This document shows positions 58,603 to 64,000 of a stretch of 64,000 bases of DNA, piece by piece. Every line of letters starts with the position of its first letter. Positions within the stretch are counted from its first letter, which is position 1. Source of the DNA: an uncultured Candidatus Melainabacteria bacterium (lineage in GTDB: Bacteria; Cyanobacteriota; Vampirovibrionia; Gastranaerophilales; Gastranaerophilaceae); contig CAKUZB010000001.1 of the NCBI GenBank assembly GCA_934717745.1, forward strand, positions 248,001 through 312,000, given 5' to 3'. The notes beneath the pieces were generated by a model, which was not told where the DNA came from, did no database searches, and saw only the letters and a program-made list of their open reading frames with translations. A program made the translations under genes and the position numbers.

Positions 58603-58950
58603 ATGGATTATACAACTTTTATTAACAACAAGACTCTAAAAAAGACAGTTGGAGAAGTTCTTGAAACTACGGATAAAGATGATAATAAATCTTATGATAA
58701 GGAAGAATTAAAAGACGGTATTAAAGATGCTGTGTCAATTTTTGCAAAACCTCTTGCCGGCAAAGGGGCAAGTTCGGCAATGAAATATCTTGATGCAAAC
58801 AAAGACGGTAAAATTACCCGAGATGAAATAGATAACTTTTTGAAAAAGAATTATAAAATATCACTAGACGAAGCAAAAGATATGACGGTTAAAGATTTGG
58901 CTGACTTTGTTCAAAATGTTGATGAAAACAAAAAGAAAAATAAAAAATAA
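58603..58950 (+). CDS. EF-hand protein
   Basis: This 115-residue soluble protein contains one canonical EF-hand, DANKDGKITRDE, near residue 64-75, with ligands at positions 1, 3, 5, 9 and 12. A second, weaker site, TDKDDNKSYDKEE, lies near residue 23-35. The ends are basic (KKNKK). It probably binds calcium. There is no signal peptide. AGGAG precedes the ATG. It is monocistronic, with a terminator after the stop. Confidence 0.82.
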   Translation: MDYTTFINNKTLKKTVGEVLETTDKDDNKSYDKEELKDGIKDAVSIFAKPLAGKGASSAMKYLDANKDGKITRDEIDNFLKKNYKISLDEAKDMTVKDLADFVQNVDENKKKNKK

Positions 58951-58960
58951 AATAAAAAAT

Positions 58961-58988
58961 AAAAAAAGAGGTTTTTGCCTCTTTTTTT
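58961..58988. terminator. Terminator after the EF-hand gene
   Basis: AAAAAAAGAGG pairs with CCTCTTTTTTT around the loop TTTTTG, ending in a T run. Confidence 0.8.
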
Positions 58989-59022
58989 ATTATAATGGAT
59001 TTATAGGTTAGGAGAAATAATA

Positions 59023-59829
59023 ATGGAAAAATTTAATTTTAAATTAGACAAAGAAAAATGTGTTAAGTGTGGTCTTTGTGCAAGAGATTGTAGTACAAAA
59101 GCAATAAAAATCGGTGATGACGGGTATCCGTATTCAGATAAAGAATGTGGTTTTGCCTGCCAACATTGTCTTGCAATTTGCCCTGTTGGTGCAATTTCAG
59201 TATACGGAAAAAATTCTGAGGAATCGGTAAAAAATGAAAATAGACCAACAGCAGAACAAATGGAAAATTTAATCAAAAATCGTAGAAGTTGCCGTCAATA
59301 TAAACGTGAAAATGTTGCATCGGAAACAATGGAGAAATTAAAGGATATTTTAAACTGGGTTCCAACAGGTTGTAACTTTAAAGATTTACACTTTACTATA
59401 GTTGAAGATTATAACAAAATGGACTCAATTAAAGAAAAAGTTTATGCCAAACTTAAATTCTTGATTAAATATTTACCTGTAAAAGGCAGATTAAAAGTTT
59501 ATAAATCAGCAATTCTAAACGGTGATGATATGATTTTTAGAAACGCACCTCACATGATTGTTGTTTCTGTTAACAAAAAAGCACCTTGCAAAGATATTGA
59601 CCCGACAATTGCTTTGAGTTATTTTGAATTATATGCAAATTCTCTTGGCTTAGGCACTTTATGGTGTGGACTTGCTTTCGGAACATTGCCAATGAGAAAA
59701 GATGTTATGAAAGAATTGCAAATTCCAAAAACTCATGAAATGGCATACGTAATGTTATTTGGTTATCCTGAGGTTGAATACAAACGTGCAATTCAACCTG
59801 ATAAATATGAAATTACAGAAATTAAGTAG
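59023..59829 (+). CDS. Nitroreductase-family protein with N-terminal 4Fe-4S ferredoxin domain
   Basis: This 268-residue protein joins a two-cluster ferredoxin to an FMN-dependent nitroreductase domain. The ferredoxin motifs are CVKCGLCARDCSTKAI (residues 13-28) and CGFACQHCLAICPVGAI, the second with extra spacing. The nitroreductase domain begins near residue 75 (NLIKNRRSCRQYKRENV) and includes the FMN-binding LNWVPTGCNF, RNAPHMIVV and ANSLGLGTLWCGLAFGTLP. Such fusions use ferredoxin-type electrons to reduce nitro or quinone compounds. AGGAG precedes the ATG. It converges on the alcohol dehydrogenase gene. Confidence 0.9.
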   Translation: MEKFNFKLDKEKCVKCGLCARDCSTKAIKIGDDGYPYSDKECGFACQHCLAICPVGAISVYGKNSEESVKNENRPTAEQMENLIKNRRSCRQYKRENVASETMEKLKDILNWVPTGCNFKDLHFTIVEDYNKMDSIKEKVYAKLKFLIKYLPVKGRLKVYKSAILNGDDMIFRNAPHMIVVSVNKKAPCKDIDPTIALSYFELYANSLGLGTLWCGLAFGTLPMRKDVMKELQIPKTHEMAYVMLFGYPEVEYKRAIQPDKYEITEIK

Positions 59830-59854
59830 TTGCTTGTATAATATTTTTAATAAA

Positions 59855-59892
59855 AAGGGCGGGATTTTTGTTTTAACAAAAATCCCGCCCTT
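59855..59892 (-). terminator. Terminator of the iron alcohol dehydrogenase gene
   Basis: An 18-bp perfect stem with a TT loop (AAGGGCGGGATTTTTGTT and its complement) is followed on the minus strand by TTTTTA. It shares the GGGCGGGA string with the hairpin at 31191. Confidence 0.88.
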
Positions 59893-59912
59893 AAAATATC
59901 ATTAAACTTTAA

Positions 59913-61124
59913 CTAAGCCATTGGTTTTAAAGATGTTTGGTAGATTTCTCTAACAATATCTTCGCCATCGCCACAAGGTCCGATAGCCAATAAGCCTGCT
60001 AATGATGGAGTTTCGTAAGTTAATTTAACTAATTTTTCAACATCATCTTGAGTAAAGCCTTCATCTTCAAGTTTTTGAGGAACGCCTACTGATTTTAACC
60101 ATTCTTCAACACCTTTTCCTGCTTTTTTTGCATCTTTAGCATCTGCTGTTAAACCTGAAACGATTGGTGCTAAAACGTCAGCAAGAATTGCCGATTTTTT
60201 GCTGTAAATTGTTTTGATTACAGAAGGTAATAACATTGCTAAGCCTAAGCCATGTGATAATTCAGGTTTGATACCGCTTAGAGGGTGTTCAAGAGCATGT
60301 GTATAGTGTAATAAACCGTTATCAAAAGCAACTCCGCCCATCATTGCTGCGTATGCAAGGAAATATCTTGCTTCTAAGTCTTCAGCGTTTTCAATTGCTT
60401 TTGGTAAGTATTTTGCAACTAACGCAACAACTTCTTTTGCAAGTGTGATAGCATAAGGAGATGCAACTGTTGATGTTGCTGCTTCAACTACGTGGTTTAC
60501 AGCATCAATTGATACATATCTTGTTTGTTTTGGTGATAATTTAACCATTAAAGCAGGGTCATCAATTGCGTATGTTGGGTAGATGCAATCATAAGCAATT
60601 GCAGGTTTAAAGTTCTTTTCAGGAACTGTAACTACTGCAAATCTGTTTGTTTCTGTGCCTGTACCATGAGTTAAGTTGATAGAAACGATTGGTGCTGCTT
60701 TTTCCGGAGTGAATTTGAATTCATAAATGTCATTAGCATTTTTGTCAGGATATTCAAGCAAGATTGCTACAGATTTACCTGCATCTGTTGGAGAACCTCC
60801 GCCGATAGCCACAACTGCTTTTGCACCAAAATCTCTGGCCATTTTCACAGCGTCGTTTACGTGGTGAGTTGTTGGGTTTGGAGTAACTTGGTCAAAGTTT
60901 ACGTATCCAATTCCGTTATCTTTTAACGCTTTTTCTACTATATCCCAAGCACCTGTTGCTTTGTAAGCATTTCTGCCTGACATTACGATAACTTTATCGA
61001 TGCCTTTAGATTTTAAATCTTTTGAAATATCGTTAATTTTTTGAATAGCACCTACACCAAAGTAAACCATAGTGCGAGTTCTAATTTCTTTTACTTCATT
61101 AATGTTAATGTCTTTTTCCCACAT
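59913..61124 (-). CDS. Iron-containing alcohol dehydrogenase
   Basis: This 403-residue group III alcohol dehydrogenase probably reduces aldehydes with NAD(P)H in fermentation. The nucleotide site is AVVAIGGGSPTDAGKSVAIL near residue 95-114, and THGTGTETNRFAVVT follows. Metal ligands are the Asp and His of SIDAVNHVVEA and the two His of THALEHPLSG and ELSHGLGLAMLLP. AAAGGAG precedes the ATG. It is monocistronic, with a strong terminator. It fits with the pfl genes as part of mixed-acid/ethanol fermentation; the physiological substrate is not fixed by sequence. Confidence 0.93.
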   Translation of the reverse strand: MWEKDININEVKEIRTRTMVYFGVGAIQKINDISKDLKSKGIDKVIVMSGRNAYKATGAWDIVEKALKDNGIGYVNFDQVTPNPTTHHVNDAVKMARDFGAKAVVAIGGGSPTDAGKSVAILLEYPDKNANDIYEFKFTPEKAAPIVSINLTHGTGTETNRFAVVTVPEKNFKPAIAYDCIYPTYAIDDPALMVKLSPKQTRYVSIDAVNHVVEAATSTVASPYAITLAKEVVALVAKYLPKAIENAEDLEARYFLAYAAMMGGVAFDNGLLHYTHALEHPLSGIKPELSHGLGLAMLLPSVIKTIYSKKSAILADVLAPIVSGLTADAKDAKKAGKGVEEWLKSVGVPQKLEDEGFTQDDVEKLVKLTYETPSLAGLLAIGPCGDGEDIVREIYQTSLKPMA

Positions 61125-61275
61125 AAAATTTCTCCTTTTTTTGTGTTAAATTACATGGCTATTATTTACAAAAAACAACAATATGTAAACCCTCTATTTT
61201 TGATATTTTAATTTTTATGTCTTTTCCTCTTTTTAGTTTATTCACTTCATTATTTATATATGATAAAGTTGAATT

Positions 61276-63018
61276 ATGTTTGAAAATAACTTGAAATTGC
61301 TGGAAAAAGTTAATAAAACTCTTGCAAATAAGGTTCGAAAAGTTTCTCTCGATGATGCTTCAAAACTTGTCAGTGCAATAAAAAATGAAAAAGGCGAGTA
61401 TATTTTAACTTGCGATAATAAATTCGTCGATGATACTCCAAGTCCTATTGAATCCGCAAAAAAAGTTTATTCAGAACTTGTTAAATCTGCAATAAGTCGA
61501 CATGATTTCATTGTTATTTTTGGCTTAGGTTTAGGAAATTTATTGGATTACACACATACGGAAAGTATGTGTAATTTGATTGTTTACGAACCTGATTTGA
61601 ATATCTTACGATTTACGTTTGAATATGTTGATTTGACTAAATATTTTGCTGACGGCCGTTTGTTTATTGCAAGTAATTTTAACGAATGCACAGATTTTAT
61701 CGAAAAAAAATATTTATTAGATGACAAAATTGAATTTATTTATCTAAAAAATTACTTACTTCAACATCAAAGTGAATTTAATGTGTTAACAGAAAGAATT
61801 TTTGATGTCTGTCAACGTAAAATTATTGATATGAATACTATTAAGCAATTGTCAAAATTATGGATTCATAACACTTTTGCAAACCTTACGGGTAATGATA
61901 TTCATTATCCTATCAATTTGCTTGAAAACAAGTTTAAAGGTAAAACAGCATTGGTTTTAGGGGCAGGTCCATCACTAAAAGATAATATTGAAAAAATTAA
62001 AGCAAATCGTGATAAATTTGTTATTTTTGCAGTGCATAGAAATCTTGAAACTTTACGATTGAATGATGTTACACCTGATTTTTGTGTTGTTGTTGATACA
62101 AATAATGTAAGTTATTCTATTACTAAAGATTTAAAATATCTTTCAGAAATTAATGTTATAGCAGATATAAAGGCTGATAATTACATAAAAAAACTTCCAT
62201 TTAAAAACTTTTTTACATATTATTCGGAAAACAGTCTGTTTAGTAAAAAGTTGCAATCGAAATTGCCCGATGTTGTAAAAACTCTTGAAACAGGTGGTAC
62301 GAGTGCAATTTGTGCATATCGTTGTGCAAAGTATTTAGGGTTTAAAAATATAATTTTTGCAGGTATTGATTTGGCTTTCAAAGACGATACTGTTTATTGC
62401 GATGGACAAATTGCACAAGCCAATACGCAAACTTCAGTCAAAATTCAAAATATGGTAAGAGAGATTACAAAGGTAAAATCAATTACTGGCGAATATGTTT
62501 CAACAAGAGTGGATTATGCAAATTTTATCAAACAATTTGAATTGATTTTTGCTCATGATAAAGAGTCTAATCTATACAATTTGACTACTTTTGGGGCATA
62601 TATTCGTGAAATGATTTATATGCAACTTGAAGAAATTTTAAATAAAATCCCCGAAGAAACTCCTGATGTTGATTTTGTTATAAGGTCAGTAATTTCAGAA
62701 AATGACCAGATTCCGGAAATTGTAAAAAAGGCTTCAATAGATATTCTGCAAGAAGAAAAAAGAAAAATTCGACCGATTGTTGAATTAACTAACGAATGGT
62801 TTGAAATGTTTGCACAACACCCTAATTTCTTTGATTATGCAACAAGAATTTTGACAAAAATTACATCTTCAATGATTTTGCAAGAGTATCTTCAAATTGA
62901 AATGCTAAAATTTTCAAAACTTGTTTTGTCTAATGACGATGCTATAAAAAAAGAATTTCTATTGAACGTTTTTAAACTTATTTTATCTTATGACAAATGT
63001 TTATATAACTTAATATAA
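61276..63018 (+). CDS. DUF115 protein (MptE/motility-accessory-factor-like)
   Basis: This 580-residue protein resembles motility accessory factors and other DUF115 proteins, some of which are needed to attach nonulosonic acids to flagellin. An N-terminal part (IVIFGLGLGNLLDYTHTESM, LIVYEPDLNILRFTFEYVDL) precedes the DUF115 core: GKTALVLGAGPSLKDNIEKI near residue 221, FCVVVDTNNVSYSI, ETGGTSAICAYRCAKYLGFK and IIFAGIDLAFKDDTVYCDG. The C-terminus is helical. No ribosome site is visible; an extended -10-like TGATAAAGT ends 6 nt before the ATG. A link to the CMP-sugar modules and flagellar genes is plausible. Confidence 0.82.
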   Translation: MFENNLKLLEKVNKTLANKVRKVSLDDASKLVSAIKNEKGEYILTCDNKFVDDTPSPIESAKKVYSELVKSAISRHDFIVIFGLGLGNLLDYTHTESMCNLIVYEPDLNILRFTFEYVDLTKYFADGRLFIASNFNECTDFIEKKYLLDDKIEFIYLKNYLLQHQSEFNVLTERIFDVCQRKIIDMNTIKQLSKLWIHNTFANLTGNDIHYPINLLENKFKGKTALVLGAGPSLKDNIEKIKANRDKFVIFAVHRNLETLRLNDVTPDFCVVVDTNNVSYSITKDLKYLSEINVIADIKADNYIKKLPFKNFFTYYSENSLFSKKLQSKLPDVVKTLETGGTSAICAYRCAKYLGFKNIIFAGIDLAFKDDTVYCDGQIAQANTQTSVKIQNMVREITKVKSITGEYVSTRVDYANFIKQFELIFAHDKESNLYNLTTFGAYIREMIYMQLEEILNKIPEETPDVDFVIRSVISENDQIPEIVKKASIDILQEEKRKIRPIVELTNEWFEMFAQHPNFFDYATRILTKITSSMILQEYLQIEMLKFSKLVLSNDDAIKKEFLLNVFKLILSYDKCLYNLI

Positions 63019-63039
63019 GTTTTAAAAATCAAAAATGTT

Positions 63040-63048
63040 TGTTATAAT
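63040..63048 (+). promoter_or_regulatory. Extended -10 element directly before the J-like gene (leaderless start)
   Basis: TGTTATAAT ends exactly 6 nt before the ATG at 63055, and no ribosome site lies between them. Confidence 0.55.
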
Positions 63049-63054
63049 CGAGAA

Positions 63055-63450
63055 ATGAAAGATATTGATAATATTAAACACTTAATAAAAGGTGCTGTAG
63101 ACAAAATTAAATCAGCCGTAGAAAAACCGGACATTCCGCTGGCGGAAGCGTATGCTCAAATGGATGCAGAACTTGAAGAAGCGGAAAAAGCATACGGAAA
63201 AACGTTGTTTCCTCAAGAAGATGAACAAGTTTCTTTAGAGGAGCATTATTTGAAAGTTTTGGGATTTAAGGAAAAACCAAGTTTTGAGGATATTAAGGCT
63301 CATTACGAAGCATTGATTAAAAAATTTAATCCGGAAAACTTTGCAGATGATAAGGTTAAACAAACAAAGGCATTAAAACGCATTGATTTGGTTAACAAAG
63401 CATACGCATATTTTGAAAAACAATATAGTGAAAATATAGAAGAGGAGTAG
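63055..63450 (+). CDS. J-like protein lacking the HPD motif, upstream of pspA
   Basis: This is a 131-residue protein. Residues 62-125 resemble a J domain: HYLKVLGFKEKPSFEDIKAH then YEALIKKFNPENFADD, ending in KRIDLVNKAYAYFEKQY. The loop that should read HPD, needed to stimulate DnaK, reads NPE, so it is a J-like protein. The first 60 residues are an acidic helix (YAQMDAELEEAEKAYGK). A PspA family gene starts 3 nt after its stop with the ribosome site inside this gene's end, so the two are coupled. In plastids, Vipp1 works with the J protein CDJ2; a similar partnership is inferred here. Confidence 0.75.
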   Translation: MKDIDNIKHLIKGAVDKIKSAVEKPDIPLAEAYAQMDAELEEAEKAYGKTLFPQEDEQVSLEEHYLKVLGFKEKPSFEDIKAHYEALIKKFNPENFADDKVKQTKALKRIDLVNKAYAYFEKQYSENIEEE

Positions 63451-63453
63451 ATA

Positions 63454-64000
63454 ATGAACATATTTCAAAAATTATTTAAAGTAATTCAATCTTTTTTACA
63501 TGCATTTGTAAACCATATTCAAGACCCAATCTTGATGGCAGAACAAGCAATTAGAGATTTGAAAAAAGATTATGATACAAGTATGAAAGGTCTTGCTGAA
63601 ATTAAATCTTTGGCCATTGATACTCAAACAAAAATTGCAGAGCAAACAGAAGTTGCAAAAGATTATGAGAAAAAGGCTTTAACTATTTTGCAAAAGGCTC
63701 AAAGTGGTGATATAAGTCAAAATGATGCAGATAGATTGGCTTCTGAAGCATTAAAGAAAAAACAAACTGCAATTGAAAATATTAAAAAATACACTTTGGA
63801 TATAAAAAATTATAATGCAATGAGCGAAAAAATGGAAAGCAAAATTGCTAATTTAAAAGAACAAATCCAAAATTGGGAAGGTGAATTAAATACATTAAAA
63901 GCACGTCATAGAGTTGCAGTTACTTCTAAGAAAATTAACCAACAAATGGTTTCAATGAGTGGTAACAATGCTCAAGCACTTCTTGAAAATATGAAAGATA
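63454..64000 (+). CDS. pspA: PspA/Vipp1 (IM30) family protein, 5' part
   Basis: The visible 182 residues are the N-terminal part of a PspA/Vipp1 membrane-remodelling protein; the gene continues past the window. It begins with an amphipathic helix, MNIFQKLFKVIQSFLHAFVN, then HIQDPILMAEQAIRDLKKDY (the conserved DP and QAIRDL) and a long helical hairpin with KSLAIDTQTKIAEQTEVAKD and LKARHRVAVTSKKINQQM. AGAGGAG lies upstream of the ATG. It is probably peripheral to the inner membrane and responds to membrane stress. PspA and Vipp1 cannot be distinguished without the C-terminus. Confidence 0.9.
   Translation, partial: MNIFQKLFKVIQSFLHAFVNHIQDPILMAEQAIRDLKKDYDTSMKGLAEIKSLAIDTQTKIAEQTEVAKDYEKKALTILQKAQSGDISQNDADRLASEALKKKQTAIENIKKYTLDIKNYNAMSEKMESKIANLKEQIQNWEGELNTLKARHRVAVTSKKINQQMVSMSGNNAQALLENMKD

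Overview
The window is AT-rich bacterial DNA, most likely from a gut member of the Gastranaerophilales/Vampirovibrionia (the non-photosynthetic 'Melainabacteria' sister group of Cyanobacteria). This is an inference. It rests on an LdpA-type iron-sulfur protein otherwise known from cyanobacteria, a radical SAM/DUF2344 protein next to RNase E/G, a PspA/Vipp1-type gene beside a J-like gene, rod-only flagellar genes, fermentation by pyruvate formate-lyase, and several small proteins carrying an N-terminal P-x-x-F-[ST]-[AG]-[KL] motif. An unusual Firmicute cannot be excluded from sequence alone.

Layout. 1-8.5 kb holds housekeeping genes: the start of RNase E/G, a radical SAM protein, an ArsB/NhaD transporter, an ABC-F ATPase and an aminotransferase. 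8.6-14.4 kb is a tight leftward operon that mixes dTDP-rhamnose genes (rfbA, rfbD) with an LdpA homologue, an HpcH/HpaI-like aldolase and a TIM-barrel isomerase-like protein. 14.5-19.3 kb holds a TPR protein, UDP-glucose dehydrogenase and a GT39-like membrane glycosyltransferase preceded by a promoter-leader-terminator. infC (AUA start) and tRNA-Phe follow. The tRNA-Phe 3' end is duplicated about 4.25 kb downstream, and the DNA between carries a nuclease-helicase gene and a DUF4365 gene: a small integrated island and a candidate defence module. Then come a coiled-coil protein, three leftward tRNAs, four flagellar rod genes, a split pyruvate formate-lyase with its activase, small FTA-motif proteins, a TRIC channel, a MATE pump and a DXS-like enzyme.

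37-51 kb is a surface-glycan locus. It contains a GT8-ABC exporter fusion, a HAD phosphatase, two divergent copies of a cytidylyltransferase plus aldolase module around an XRE regulator, a DUF115-like protein, a UDP-glucuronate-epimerase-like enzyme and three glycosyltransferases. Together with UDP-glucose dehydrogenase these could make UDP-uronic acids and an unusual CMP-activated acidic sugar, attach them and export the product.

51.5-64 kb holds an FSGK-motif protein, a calpain-like protease, an acetyltransferase, a TPR protein, the hybrid cluster protein, a dGTPase-like enzyme, an EF-hand protein, a ferredoxin-nitroreductase, an iron alcohol dehydrogenase, a DUF115 protein, a J-like protein and the start of a PspA family gene.

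The most unusual items are the aldolase/cytidylyltransferase modules, the tRNA-Phe island, the split glycyl-radical enzyme, the GT8-ABC fusion and a set of apparently leaderless genes in which a -10 hexamer ends exactly 6 nt before the start codon. No rRNA, CRISPR array or insertion sequence was seen.
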